The notes under the pieces are model-generated. The model made no database searches and had not been told where the DNA came from. It worked only from the letters and a program-made list of their open reading frames with translations. A DNA stretch of 29,501 nucleotides from a virus, in IMG/VR virus record IMGVR_UViG_3300037119_002998, positions 1 through 29,501 of that record; one strand, 5' to 3'. Positions 14,412-22,124 of this stretch are shown here, piece after piece. Both the position numbers and the translations under genes were made by a program. The number at the start of each line of letters is the position of its first letter. The first letter of the stretch is position 1.

Positions 14412-15074
14412 TCATCGGCCCCCGAATAGGGAGAGGAGGCCCGTACCGCCCGCCGCCGGCCCCGCCGCCTTGGCGCCGAAGATGCCTGGCAGCGACGCGC
14501 CGGAGAGAGCGCCCATCGTGGCGATCGACCCGAGGCCGCCCATGATGTCGCCGGCCAGCCGCATCCCGCCGCCCTTCTGCGAGGCCGCGTCCAGTTCCAG
14601 AGGCAGCACGCCCTGCGAGCCCTGGCGCATCCCGTAGATGCCCGAGAGGTCCGTCATGTCGCGCGCCTGCCCGACGCCGATGTCGCCGAACAGGTCGCCG
14701 AAGGAGAGCATTTTGCCCCGGGCCGTGCCCTGCTGGTCGGTGAACTGGCGACGGTCGGCCTTCTCGTCGGCGGTGCGCTGCACCGTCACGGTGTCGGTAG
14801 GCGCGTCCAGCGCGGGGGGAGCAGCCCCCGCGTCGGCGAGGAACAGGTCGGCCAGCTCGTCGGCCTTGTCCCCCTGCTGCTCGTCGAAGTTCTCGAACCG
14901 CTTGCGCGACTTCGTGGTGGTAGCCTCGGCCTCGCGGTCGAATCGGTTCTGCCGGACGCGCTCGGCGCCCAGCACGTCCTGGTTCGCCCGCTCGGCCTGC
15001 TTGGCGCCCATGTAGTTCGCGCCGATGCCGCCGGCGGTTAGAGCGAGGGCGATAGGGAGAAGCGGAAGGACCAT
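14412..15074 (-). CDS. Internal virion protein with N-terminal membrane segment
   Basis: The protein has 220 residues. It opens with a hydrophobic segment, LPLLPIALALTAGGIGANYM, long enough to cross a membrane, followed by a strongly charged helical region (about 25-80) and a glycine/alanine-rich C-terminal third with further hydrophobic stretches (GDIMGGLGSIATMGALSG, then a PGIF segment and an ending LLSLFGGR). This composition is typical of the small ejection protein that enters the host envelope in short-tailed phages (T7 gp14, P22 gp7 type). ATG 15074 overlaps the previous stop by one base. A holin is less likely given its size, position and charged middle. Confidence 0.6.
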   Translation of the reverse strand: MVLPLLPIALALTAGGIGANYMGAKQAERANQDVLGAERVRQNRFDREAEATTTKSRKRFENFDEQQGDKADELADLFLADAGAAPPALDAPTDTVTVQRTADEKADRRQFTDQQGTARGKMLSFGDLFGDIGVGQARDMTDLSGIYGMRQGSQGVLPLELDAASQKGGGMRLAGDIMGGLGSIATMGALSGASLPGIFGAKAAGPAAGGTGLLSLFGGR

Positions 15075-15685
15075 TACGTCACCTTCACGGAGCCGGAGCC
15101 GCCGAAAAGCCCCGTGTTGTGTCGCGGCTTATATGGACTCCCGGCCGCCGCCGCGCGCTCTAGCCCGGCCTGCGTCCCGAGCCCCTGCGTGAAGCTCAGG
15201 AAGGCGTCTTCCAGCGGCGAGTAGGCCGGGGGCCGGGACAGCGCCCCGGCGCGGGAAAGGGCGCTCTTGGCCGCGCCCGAGGCGTCCCCGGTGCTCTGTA
15301 GCGTCAGCACCAGGTCGTTCCTCGCGTCCTCGACGTTGGTCCGGGCCGTCGTGCCGAACTCGCGGGCCTTGTCGGTGACGTTCTGCCGGTTGAGATCGTA
15401 CATTTCGCCGAGATCGGCTTCCTTATCGGCCCGGACTGAGCTGTTGAGGCCGCCGCGCCTGGCGAGGTCAAAGCCCAGCGCCTCCCCGGCCTTGGTGTGC
15501 TGCTTGTCGAGCTGCGGGACGGCGTAGTCCTTGTACGCCGTCTCCTGGCCCTTGTAGAAGCTCGGCGTGAACTGCTTGTCGAACACGCCGTCGATCCGGG
15601 CGGTGCCGGAACGGATACGCGCCTGACGCTCCTCCTCGTCGCGGCGAGCCCGCTCGGCCTCGTCGTTGCTGCCGCCTTTTGCCAT
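15074..15685 (-). CDS. Virion structural protein of unknown role
   Basis: The protein has 203 residues from ATG 15685, which overlaps the GNAT stop as TGATG; a TTG one codon earlier is not preferred. The N-terminus is a charged helix (EAERARRDEEERQARIR). A central region from QFTPSFYKGQETAYKDYAVP to DLARRGGLNSS is followed by a long helical segment with KAREFGTTARTNVEDARNDLVLTL in which I note a regular hydrophobic spacing. The C-terminus is Gly/Ser-rich. I do not recognise a named family, but a hydrophilic helical protein just upstream of the ejection-type proteins is likely part of the internal core or an adaptor. Its short C-terminal glycine-rich tail resembles that of the next protein. 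Confidence 0.55.
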   Translation of the reverse strand: MAKGGSNDEAERARRDEEERQARIRSGTARIDGVFDKQFTPSFYKGQETAYKDYAVPQLDKQHTKAGEALGFDLARRGGLNSSVRADKEADLGEMYDLNRQNVTDKAREFGTTARTNVEDARNDLVLTLQSTGDASGAAKSALSRAGALSRPPAYSPLEDAFLSFTQGLGTQAGLERAAAAGSPYKPRHNTGLFGGSGSVKVT

Positions 15686-16125
15686 CAATCAGCCGCCAGA
15701 TAGACGCCGACACGCCGCGCGCCGTACCGCTCGAAGAAGCGGGCCGTGCGCTCGGGGTGCAGTGCGTTGTTGATGCCGAGGTACTTGCGCCGGGCGCCCA
15801 CTATCTCACTCCACCGGAAGAACTCGTCGATGAGGAGTGCGGGTGCCCGAGAGCCGCGCTTGGCGGGCGTGACGTATAGTACCTCGGCGACTGCCGCCAG
15901 TCCAGCCGCGAATCGGAAGCCGTCGATACGCGCCAGCAGGAAGCCGAGGAGCGCCCCTTCGTCCTCGCAGACCCAGCACGTCAGCTTGCCGGCGCAGCAG
16001 CGGTCGAACGATTCGAGGAAGGCTCCGCTGTCGAAGCCGAGCCCGGCCTCGGTCTCGTCGACGGCCTCGACGGCGAGGCGGCGTATCTCGTCGTAGTCGC
16101 TGGCGGACAAGAGGCGAACGTCCAT
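15685..16125 (-). CDS. GNAT-family N-acetyltransferase
   Basis: The protein has 146 residues from ATG 16125 (TGATG overlap with the tail protein gene; a GTG lies one codon upstream). The GNAT core is visible: an N-terminal strand-helix (VRLLSASDYDEIRRLAVE), central strands (CWVCEDEGALLGFLLARIDG), a VLYVTPAKRGSRAPALLIDE segment that supplies the acetyl-CoA pyrophosphate-binding loop in the R-G-x-R/G-x-A style, and the C-terminal FFERYGARRVGVYL. Substrate is unknown. Placement in the middle of the virion operon is notable because this is an enzyme among structural genes; phages of this type repeatedly carry a GNAT here, and it may modify a host or virion protein. Confidence 0.82.
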   Translation of the reverse strand: MDVRLLSASDYDEIRRLAVEAVDETEAGLGFDSGAFLESFDRCCAGKLTCWVCEDEGALLGFLLARIDGFRFAAGLAAVAEVLYVTPAKRGSRAPALLIDEFFRWSEIVGARRKYLGINNALHPERTARFFERYGARRVGVYLAAD

Positions 16126-17579
16126 CACGAGCCCGGCGAGTCTGTGAGGTCGTCGAGGCTGTGATGGATCACGGCTGCAGACAGGACCGCAGGCTCGGTC
16201 GCCGAGAGCGGCGCGAGCGCCTTGAACCGCAGCCCTATGTGCGTCCCCTCCCCCTGCACGATGGGGATCTGCGGGTCGGGGTAAGTCGTGTTCGTCACGC
16301 GCGCCACGAGGTCACTGGCGTCGAGGTTCCGGGGATCGTACCCCGCCCGGATCTCCCATGTGCCGCGCACCGCCGCGTCGACGCCCTGCAAAGACTTGTT
16401 CTGCGCCGGGGCGTTGGCGTCGAGGTAGGGCAGCCACGCCTCGGCCTGCACGCTGCTGCTGTACTGGTAGGGGCCGCTCTCCGAGCCGTAGACGTAGACC
16501 ATGTTTCCCGAGCGCACGTACACCCGGTCGCCGAGCACAGCGATGCCGTCGACCACGAAGCCCGGCTTGTATACGGTCCACGCTGTCACCTTCGTCACAT
16601 CGTAGTGGGAGAGGACGAAGATCGTGTCGCCGATGCAGAACCAGATTCGCCCGGTGCGCGGCTCGATGATGGCCGCCGCGAACTCGCGCCGCTCGGTGTC
16701 GGCGTTCTCGACCGCCCGCGCCGTGAGCTTGTCGATCGGGCTGCCGATGTCCGCGGTCAGCGCCGTGCCCGAGGAGTCGCGGGCCTGCATGGAGCGGATG
16801 CCCGAGAGGTCGTAGAACAGCACGTCGGCGCCGCGGAACTGGATGGCGGTGCGGCTAGAGAAGGTGCCGAAGCCCCGGATGACCTGCACGAGCGCCATGT
16901 TGGCCGGGTCGGCGTCGACCACCCATGTCGTGATGGCGCGGTCGGAGAAGATGGCGAGGAGCTTCTCGTAGTCCGAGAAGGCGCGCACGCTGGCGCCCTG
17001 CCCTATCCGAAACGCCATGTTGAAGAAGCCGGCGCCGGAACCCGTGAAGTCGTCGCCGTCCTCGTTGTCGGAGAAGTAGAAGGCCGGGCCGGCACCGACG
17101 AACAGCTTGGACCCGGACATGCCGAGCGCGACGGGCTCGCCGCCGGTCTGCGGCGGTGCGTTGGCGTCGGAGACGTGGATGGCGTTGAGGTAGAGGTAGC
17201 GCCGAAAGTCGGCGTTGTCCTCGAAAAGTCCCACCGCGGCGACCTGGCCGCCATAGACCTGCCACGCCGGCACGCCTATCAGCGCCACGTCGCCGTCCTC
17301 GGGATGCACGAGCTGCTGGTATATGAAGGTGTCCGGGATGCCGTCGGGCGCCGACGCCCCATGCCCGAAGACGACGAGGTGCTCCTCGTCGGCCGCGAGC
17401 CCGACGCACGTCCCCTCCGGTATCTCCCACACGGGAACGAAGTCGGCGCGCTGCTCGATCTCCCCGCCCTGCGTTATGTGGCAGTCCTGCGCATGGATGA
17501 GCGTCCCGCCGGGCAGGGTCTCGGGGAGCCGCCTGGCGTCAAGACCGCCGCGGAACTCCTTAATCCAGATGGATCCCAT
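16125..17579 (-). CDS. Tail tube/nozzle protein (T7 tubular B / P22 gp10-like)
   Basis: The protein has 484 residues. The N-terminus, WIKEFRGGLDARRLPETLPG, matches the (S/E)FxGG(L/V) opening used by short-tailed phage nozzle proteins that dock under the head-tail adaptor. The rest is almost entirely beta-strand with repeated short blocks such as HLVVFGHG, KLFVGAGPAFYFSDN, IWFCIGDTIFVLSHY and RVYVRSGNMVYVYGS, consistent with a beta-propeller. Its length fits P22 gp10-type stabilisation proteins and is shorter than T7 gp12. It follows the adaptor gene without any gap (TAG then ATG), another sign of the pair acting together at the portal. Role is inferred from fold pattern and order. Confidence 0.75.
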   Translation of the reverse strand: MGSIWIKEFRGGLDARRLPETLPGGTLIHAQDCHITQGGEIEQRADFVPVWEIPEGTCVGLAADEEHLVVFGHGASAPDGIPDTFIYQQLVHPEDGDVALIGVPAWQVYGGQVAAVGLFEDNADFRRYLYLNAIHVSDANAPPQTGGEPVALGMSGSKLFVGAGPAFYFSDNEDGDDFTGSGAGFFNMAFRIGQGASVRAFSDYEKLLAIFSDRAITTWVVDADPANMALVQVIRGFGTFSSRTAIQFRGADVLFYDLSGIRSMQARDSSGTALTADIGSPIDKLTARAVENADTERREFAAAIIEPRTGRIWFCIGDTIFVLSHYDVTKVTAWTVYKPGFVVDGIAVLGDRVYVRSGNMVYVYGSESGPYQYSSSVQAEAWLPYLDANAPAQNKSLQGVDAAVRGTWEIRAGYDPRNLDASDLVARVTNTTYPDPQIPIVQGEGTHIGLRFKALAPLSATEPAVLSAAVIHHSLDDLTDSPGS

Positions 17580-18326
17580 CTAGACCTCGTTCACACGGTA
17601 GTGGACGCGGAACGGTCCCTTGGGCTGGCGACCCACCGGCTGCCGCCCAGCGAGCGAGAAAACTTTGGCCTTGGTGAAGCCCTGCGTGAGCCCGGCCTCG
17701 ATGCCCTTGGCCTCGTCCAGCACCACCTGCGCGTTCTTGCTCCCGCTGCGAGTCAGCGAGCCGAGCGCGGCGTACTTGACGATCAGGTCGTCGTCGAGGT
17801 CGGCCCGGTCGTCGTCGGCGACGAAGGGGCGTAGGTCGCGGATGCCCGTGAGCCGCAGCCGGCCGTCGAGGGTGGTCGTGTCGGCGTTGCTGGCGGGGAT
17901 CGGCCAGATCTCAATCTGCTCGTCCTCGTAGACCTGCCACCGCTCAACAGGCCAAGACCGCTCGTCGAGGTCGGAGTCGTAGGTCGAGTACTGCGCCGCG
18001 TTGATGCCGGGGCAGACGGGGGTCCACTCCTCGCCCCAGCGGACTTCAATCGTCTCGAGCCGCTCGAGCCCCAGGTCCGCGGCGTCCGTGCCGTCCTCGA
18101 GCATGGCGCCGCGGGAGTCGTAGTACCGCTGCCCGGATTGCAGGTCGAGGAAGCGCCTGACGCGCAGGTGCGGCCAGTCGTACTTGCGCCATAGGCGCTC
18201 TTGCGCCTTCTGCAAGGCTGCCACCTGCGCGTCGCGGGCGTTGCTGTTGTGGGCAGGGTTGGAGGACGCACCGACTTCGATGCGGTAGTCCTGTAGGAGC
18301 GAGATCAGCGTCTTATTGCGAGCCAT
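17580..18326 (-). CDS. Head-tail adaptor (tail tubular A-like)
   Basis: The protein has 248 residues from ATG 18326, with GAGGGAG nine bases upstream. DAQVAALQKAQERLWRKYDW (about 32-51) and the following PHLRVRRFLDLQSGQRYY are hallmarks of tubular A/gp4-type adaptors: a helix bundle that ends in a Tyr-Asp-Trp-Pro turn and a beta hairpin. WQVYEDEQIEIWPIPASNAD and GRLRLTGIRDL continue the usual beta segment, and a C-terminal helix includes NAQVVLDEAKGIEAG. The protein is expected to ring the portal and receive the nozzle encoded immediately downstream. It belongs to the virion operon after the capsid genes, the standard order. Confidence 0.8.
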   Translation of the reverse strand: MARNKTLISLLQDYRIEVGASSNPAHNSNARDAQVAALQKAQERLWRKYDWPHLRVRRFLDLQSGQRYYDSRGAMLEDGTDAADLGLERLETIEVRWGEEWTPVCPGINAAQYSTYDSDLDERSWPVERWQVYEDEQIEIWPIPASNADTTTLDGRLRLTGIRDLRPFVADDDRADLDDDLIVKYAALGSLTRSGSKNAQVVLDEAKGIEAGLTQGFTKAKVFSLAGRQPVGRQPKGPFRVHYRVNEV

Positions 18327-18343
18327 TCTCGCTCCCTCTCAGC

Positions 18344-18766
18344 TCAGGCGAATGCGTCGTCCACGTCATCGTTGCCGTCGTCGACCGGCTTCACTGCCGA
18401 GGCCGGTTCTACCTTCGCGCGCTTGCGCTTGGGGGCCGGCGGGGCGACGCGCTCAACGACGCGGTAGGACGTCTCGGGCAGGTCGAGGTCTGCGATCTCC
18501 ATCGGCACCGAAGCGACGCCGCCGGCGAAGACCTTGGAGACGATGTTGGCCCCGTCCTCGTCGCGGGCAAAATAGGTCTCGGCGAGGTGCGTGATCTCGG
18601 CCCGGGGAGACACGTCGGACTCCTCGTCGAGCGGCTGCACATCGAGCAGGGACTCATGACCGTGGATGGCGCGCAAGACATGGGCCTCGGCCACGGTGAT
18701 GCCGTACTTCGGGACGGTGTTGCGAGGATCGCCCCCGAGGGCGACGAGGCAGTTGACGAGCTGCAT
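18344..18766 (-). CDS. Unknown protein between capsid and tail genes
   Basis: The protein has 140 residues. A helical N-terminal part with an ITVAEAHVLRAIHGHESLLD segment (about 23-42) and HLAETYFARDEDGANIVSKV (about 60-79) suggests a small folded domain. A lysine/arginine-rich linker (APKRKRAK) and an acidic tail, DDGNDDVDDAFA, follow. I do not recognise a named family. Its position between the decoration-like protein and the adaptor suggests a virion or assembly role, and the mixed basic-then-acidic tail would suit a chaperone or DNA-contacting component. It starts 58 bases after the decoration-like gene, with a strong hairpin in the gap and only a weak ribosome site. Confidence 0.6.
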   Translation of the reverse strand: MQLVNCLVALGGDPRNTVPKYGITVAEAHVLRAIHGHESLLDVQPLDEESDVSPRAEITHLAETYFARDEDGANIVSKVFAGGVASVPMEIADLDLPETSYRVVERVAPPAPKRKRAKVEPASAVKPVDDGNDDVDDAFA

Positions 18767-18792
18767 GGATGCGTCTTTCGGTTAGAGGGGTC

Positions 18793-18814
18793 GCGGGGCG
18801 CCGGAGCGCCCCGC
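18793..18814 (-). terminator. GC-rich hairpin after the capsid genes
   Basis: GCGGGGCGC (18793-18801) and GCGCCCCGC (18806-18814) form a perfect nine-base-pair stem around the four-base loop CGGA. It lies just after the decoration-like gene in the direction of transcription. No run of U follows on the minus strand (the next bases are GACCCCTC), so it is not a classical terminator. It more likely reduces read-through or protects the 3' end of the capsid message, giving higher capsid than tail expression. Confidence 0.5.
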
Positions 18815-18824
18815 CTCGTGGGTA

Positions 18825-19556
18825 TTACTGGTCGGCGAAGGTCGGCACGGTGGCCGAGCAGACGTGAGTCTCGATGATGGTCCAGTTGATCGCATCCGCG
18901 ATCACGCGGACCTTCGTCCCACCCGAGGGAGTGACGAGGGTCAGCTTGGAGTTGCTGTTCCCGTCCGGCGAGACGACGGCCATCGTGCCGCCGTCAGTGT
19001 CGAGGTGGTAGACGGAGCCGAGGAAGAAGTTCACGTCGGCCTGCGTGTCGATCACCACGTTCGCGGCGTCGGCCACTCGGGCCGCCGAGACGAAGGTGTA
19101 GTCCATCCCGGCGACGGGCGCCGGAAGGTCGATGGTGCAGGTCGCCGTGAAGTCGGGGAAGATGTGAAGCTTGCCCGAGTCGGCGGCGAGACAGGTATAG
19201 GCGGCGGCGTCGGGGATGTAGACGACGTTGGGGCCGGACGGGGTGTCACCGTCGAGGTAGTTGGCGTCGTCCGAGGCATCCTGGTAGCCGAGTTCGAGGA
19301 TCACCTCCGAGCCCGCCGCCCAGGTCGTGAGCGAGAGGTTGGTGAGGGTGATCGTCGACGCGCCGTAGGTGATGCTGATCTTCGCCGCCGACTGCAACCA
19401 CACGTCGTTGTTGTTGATGATCGCCCGGCCGGTCGCCGAGGCGTTGGCCCCGGTGAACTGCCCCGCGACCGTGCCGGAGGGGTACGCGATGCTCGCGACG
19501 GTGCCGCTGCTTGCGACCGCCGAGGCGAGGACGAACTCGATTGTCTTAAAAGCCAT
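18825..19556 (-). CDS. Capsid decoration-like or accessory head protein
   Basis: The protein has 243 residues from ATG 19556 with GAGGAGG five bases upstream, a strong ribosome site fitting an abundant product. It is beta-rich and Ala/Thr/Ser-rich with few charges. The first 95 residues, with ASSGTVASIAYPSGTVAGQF and the ISITYGASTITLTNLSL strands, look like one beta domain. The second, including ADSGKLHIFPDFTATCTIDL, VADAANVVIDTQADVNFF and NWTIIETH, looks like another. Placement immediately after the major capsid gene, with a similarly strong ribosome site and the hairpin afterwards, argues for a head decoration or head fibre protein. No specific family could be fixed. Confidence 0.6.
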   Translation of the reverse strand: MAFKTIEFVLASAVASSGTVASIAYPSGTVAGQFTGANASATGRAIINNNDVWLQSAAKISITYGASTITLTNLSLTTWAAGSEVILELGYQDASDDANYLDGDTPSGPNVVYIPDAAAYTCLAADSGKLHIFPDFTATCTIDLPAPVAGMDYTFVSAARVADAANVVIDTQADVNFFLGSVYHLDTDGGTMAVVSPDGNSNSKLTLVTPSGGTKVRVIADAINWTIIETHVCSATVPTFADQ

Positions 19557-19583
19557 TGTGGCCTCCTCAGAGGAAAGGGCTGG

Positions 19584-19601
19584 CGAGGCGCCTCGTGCGC
19601 C
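19584..19601. repeat. Short palindrome between capsid and decoration-like genes
   Basis: CGAGGCGCCTCG (19584-19595) is a perfect 12-base palindrome and overlaps a second possible stem, GGCGC-CTCGT-GCGCC (19587-19601). In a GC-rich gap of 59 bases this may be chance or a weak hairpin in the capsid message. No T-run is present. Confidence 0.3.
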
Positions 19602-19615
19602 CCGCCTTCACGCGA

Positions 19616-20710
19616 TCAGGCGATGTCGTACACGCCGGAGGTCCGCAACTTCTTGGCGACCATCACCGCAGTCGTGGTGACACCCTGGTACATGACGAAA
19701 CGGTCATGCGGCCGGGCCGGATTGCTCCGCTTCTTCTTCTCGCCGCGCATGTACATCAGTTTGATCGACGCCATGTCGATGATGTACGCCCGCTTTGCGA
19801 GGCTCAGGTCGTCAAGGGTCGGGTCGTAGACAAAGAGCCACGAACCGAACCGAGTGCCCTCCTCGGTGCCCTGCGAGCCGTCGTTGGACGCCGAGTCGCG
19901 GAAGCCCGTCTGGGAGTAGTTGCCGTTGGCGCGAATCTCGGCTTCCATCGCAGCGATGAAGTCCGAGCCGGCGAAGCACTTGTGCCGAAGCGGGGCGCCC
20001 ATCGCGAACCGCTTGAGCTGACGGCGCTCTTTCTGGAGGAACGTCAGGAGCACGCCGCCACCGGTCGAGGCCGAGGAGATGGCGTTGGCGCCGCTGCCGG
20101 CGGAGTTCGCGGCGGCAGTGGCCGCCCGGTTCCGCCACCAGGTATTCGCCGTGCGGTTGATGCCGCCGGTCGAGCCGAGGCTCGGGTCGGCGAGGATGAA
20201 CGCCCGGATGCCGGCGATCGCCTTGGTGTCGGTGGTGCCGTCACCGTGGATCAGCGTATCCCACGAGACCTTGTAGTCCTCGTCGAACGCTTCGTACTTC
20301 TCCTCGAGGATCTCGGCGAGGACATGCTCCTCACGGCCTTCCTTCGGCGAAGTCGTCTGCGAGGCATCGTTCTCGGTGACGGTGATACCGTCGACCTTAA
20401 GCTCCGAGTGGGTGAAGCCGATGCCGATGAAGTGTTCCCGCCAGGGGTACGCCGCCCGCTTGGCCGGGGTCGGGTTGTAGTAGGTGACCTGATCGTCACC
20501 CTGGTAGCCGAGGAGCGAGCCGCCGCCCTGACCGGTCTTGACACCGACAGAGACCTCGCCCTTGCCGCCCGAGAAGGTGCCTGCGGCACTCTCGAACGCC
20601 GCAGACATCGGCTTTTCCTGGATATTCTGAGCAGTCAGCTTCCCCTTCTCGAGATAGAAGTCGAGGGCGCTGTTGTTGATGTTCGCAAGTTCTGCCGCTG
20701 TGTAGGGCAT
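19616..20710 (-). CDS. Major capsid protein
   Basis: The protein has 364 residues. Features that fit an HK97-fold phage coat protein are an N-terminal helical arm (AAELANINNSALDFYLE), a Gly-rich loop, WREHFIGIGFTHSELKVDGI and a long acidic helix with EEHVLAEILEEKYEAFDEDY (about 127-146). After these come SWDTLIHGDG and a beta-rich C-terminal half with FAGSDFIAAMEAEIRANGNY, YIIDMASIKLMYMRGEKKKR and DRFVMYQGVTTTAVMVAKKL. It follows the scaffold gene by 18 bases and precedes the decoration-like gene, the usual order. It forms the icosahedral shell. No protease domain is fused to it or to the scaffold, so maturation cleavage is not indicated. Confidence 0.88.
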   Translation of the reverse strand: MPYTAAELANINNSALDFYLEKGKLTAQNIQEKPMSAAFESAAGTFSGGKGEVSVGVKTGQGGGSLLGYQGDDQVTYYNPTPAKRAAYPWREHFIGIGFTHSELKVDGITVTENDASQTTSPKEGREEHVLAEILEEKYEAFDEDYKVSWDTLIHGDGTTDTKAIAGIRAFILADPSLGSTGGINRTANTWWRNRAATAAANSAGSGANAISSASTGGGVLLTFLQKERRQLKRFAMGAPLRHKCFAGSDFIAAMEAEIRANGNYSQTGFRDSASNDGSQGTEEGTRFGSWLFVYDPTLDDLSLAKRAYIIDMASIKLMYMRGEKKKRSNPARPHDRFVMYQGVTTTAVMVAKKLRTSGVYDIA

Positions 20711-20728
20711 TTGGGTCCGTTCCCTGGA

Positions 20729-21712
20729 CTACCGCGCCCCGGCCGACTGGATGACTTCCAGAATCGACTTCGGCTGCGCGCGGGGGCTTCCTGAAACGCT
20801 CCCACCAGTGACGGGCGTGACGCCCGGCCGACGCGGCATCGCACGGGCAAACTCGGCGTTCACGGCCTTGAGGGCCTTGTCGAGCTGCGCCTTGACGCCT
20901 TCGGCCGTGTCCGGAACCCCGTCCTCGCGCTGCAAGAGCAGAACCTCGGACTTGAGGCGGCGCTCCTTCTTCGCGTAGTCGGGATCCTTCCCCCGCGCCG
21001 CCGCATCCCACGCCCGCGCCGCTGCCGTGACTGCCGCCTGCTTGGCGGTCGTCGTGTCGGCTTCCTCGCGGCGGCGCTGCGCCTCTAGCTGCTGATCGCG
21101 GAAGGACAGTTGCCCCTGCGCGAGAGTGGCCTTGGCGCGTTCCTTCGCCAGCGCCTTCGCCACGTCGGCCGTTAGCTGGCCGTTCTGGACTTGGGCGCGG
21201 ATGTCCGGGGGCAGTACCTCGCCGATGGTCAGCAAAAGCTGCTGAATCACGGGCTTGATCTGCGTCCACGCCTGCTCCGGGTCGCGCTTCATCAGCGCAG
21301 TCCAGTTGAGGGCGTCCGAGGCTTCCTTCGGCTCGATGGCGTTCTCTTGCAAGAACTCCTCGATCTTCCGGTAACTCGCGGCCGGGGCTCGGAGATCATT
21401 CCGCTGCTGAATCAGTTCGCGGAATCGCGGGTGTGCATGGAACGGAACGTCGCCAAAGGCTTCGTTGTCGGGTTCCGCTTGCTTTGGCGCGGCCTGGTGG
21501 TCGCTTGGCTCTGCGGTGGACGGGTCCGCGACGGCCTTGGGCTGCACGGCATCGCGCACAACCGAAAGGATCGTCTTTTCGTCCTTGGCCGCGGGGGACG
21601 GGTCCGCAGTGCTCTCGGTCGTCTCCGCGTTAGCGTCGACGACCGAGGCGTCGTCCAGGGTGGCAGTGGCGGACTCGTCGGGCGATGCCGAGTCCTGATC
21701 TTCTACGCCCAC
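20729..21712 (-). CDS. Capsid scaffolding protein
   Basis: The protein has 327 residues from GTG 21712, with GGAGG seven bases upstream. The first 85 residues are acidic, Ala/Ser/Thr-rich and disordered-looking. FHAHPRFRELIQQRNDLRAP then opens a charged helical region, continued by a KIEEFLQEN segment and a long coiled-coil stretch with QLEAQRRREEADTTTAKQAA and YAKKERRLKSEVLLLQREDG (about 170-270). A short Pro/Gly-containing tail ends in KSILEVIQSAGAR. An acidic N-terminus, coiled-coil middle and helical C-terminus directly upstream of the major capsid gene are the classic signature of a phage scaffold. A candidate promoter lies directly upstream. Confidence 0.85.
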   Translation of the reverse strand: MGVEDQDSASPDESATATLDDASVVDANAETTESTADPSPAAKDEKTILSVVRDAVQPKAVADPSTAEPSDHQAAPKQAEPDNEAFGDVPFHAHPRFRELIQQRNDLRAPAASYRKIEEFLQENAIEPKEASDALNWTALMKRDPEQAWTQIKPVIQQLLLTIGEVLPPDIRAQVQNGQLTADVAKALAKERAKATLAQGQLSFRDQQLEAQRRREEADTTTAKQAAVTAAARAWDAAARGKDPDYAKKERRLKSEVLLLQREDGVPDTAEGVKAQLDKALKAVNAEFARAMPRRPGVTPVTGGSVSGSPRAQPKSILEVIQSAGAR

Positions 21713-21746
21713 GGGTAAACCTCCGGTTGGGGGTCAGTCGAGGCGT

Positions 21747-21775
21747 ATGTTAGCGGAGATTTTGTCTGGCGGCAA
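21747..21775 (-). promoter_or_regulatory. Candidate promoter for scaffold and capsid genes
   Basis: On the minus strand TTGCCG (21775-21770) and TAACAT (21752-21747) are separated by 17 bases. GTATGTT (21745-21751), one base from the recurring GTATGTC site, overlaps the -10. It lies in the 85-base gap before the scaffold start and would give an extra boost of scaffold, capsid and downstream genes. Confidence 0.45.
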
Positions 21776-21797
21776 TACGGACGTAGCAGACAGCCCC

Positions 21798-22088
21798 CTA
21801 GCCGCCGTTGCAGCCTGATCCGTGGCAGGAGGTCGCGCCACCATTCGGCTTCGAAGCCGTCGTCCCGCTGCCGCCGACGCGCCGGTAGACCACGACGCGC
21901 ACGAGCTTCCCGTCGACCCGGCGGTAGGCCACCGTGCGCACGAGAGACCCGCCCCCGTTCGAGGTGTTGTTGTCGATCGCCCGCTGCTGTGCTGGGGTCA
22001 GATTATTGTAGTCGGTGAGGGAGTTGGCGAGCGCTGCCCCGGAAACTACGACGAGGGCGAGAGCGGTGGTCAAGAGAAGTCGATGCAC
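21798..22088 (-). CDS. Small secreted protein (moron-like), unknown function
   Basis: The protein has 96 residues from GTG 22088, which has AGGA seven bases upstream. The N-terminus, MHRLLLTTALALVVVSGAALA, is a standard Sec signal peptide with an A-L-A cleavage site at about residue 21. The mature part of about 75 residues has LTPAQQRAIDNN, a repeated VxYRRV(D/G)G block (VAYRRVDGKLVRV then VVYRRVGG) and a C-terminus SCHGSGCNGG with two Cys and a His, which could form a disulfide or bind a metal. It sits between portal and scaffold, a place normally without such genes, and has its own promoter candidate with an internal palindrome. That combination suggests a lysogenic-conversion or envelope-acting gene. 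It does not look like a holin or spanin. Confidence 0.65.
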   Translation of the reverse strand: MHRLLLTTALALVVVSGAALANSLTDYNNLTPAQQRAIDNNTSNGGGSLVRTVAYRRVDGKLVRVVVYRRVGGSGTTASKPNGGATSCHGSGCNGG

Positions 22089-22124
22089 GGGGATTCCTGT
22101 CTGATTCGTTGCTTCTGTATGGCA

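Noticed and set aside
16161-17834. A 557-codon plus-strand ORF opposite the nozzle gene
   Set aside because: It is an antisense shadow, crossing a gene boundary on the other strand, with no recognisable domain.
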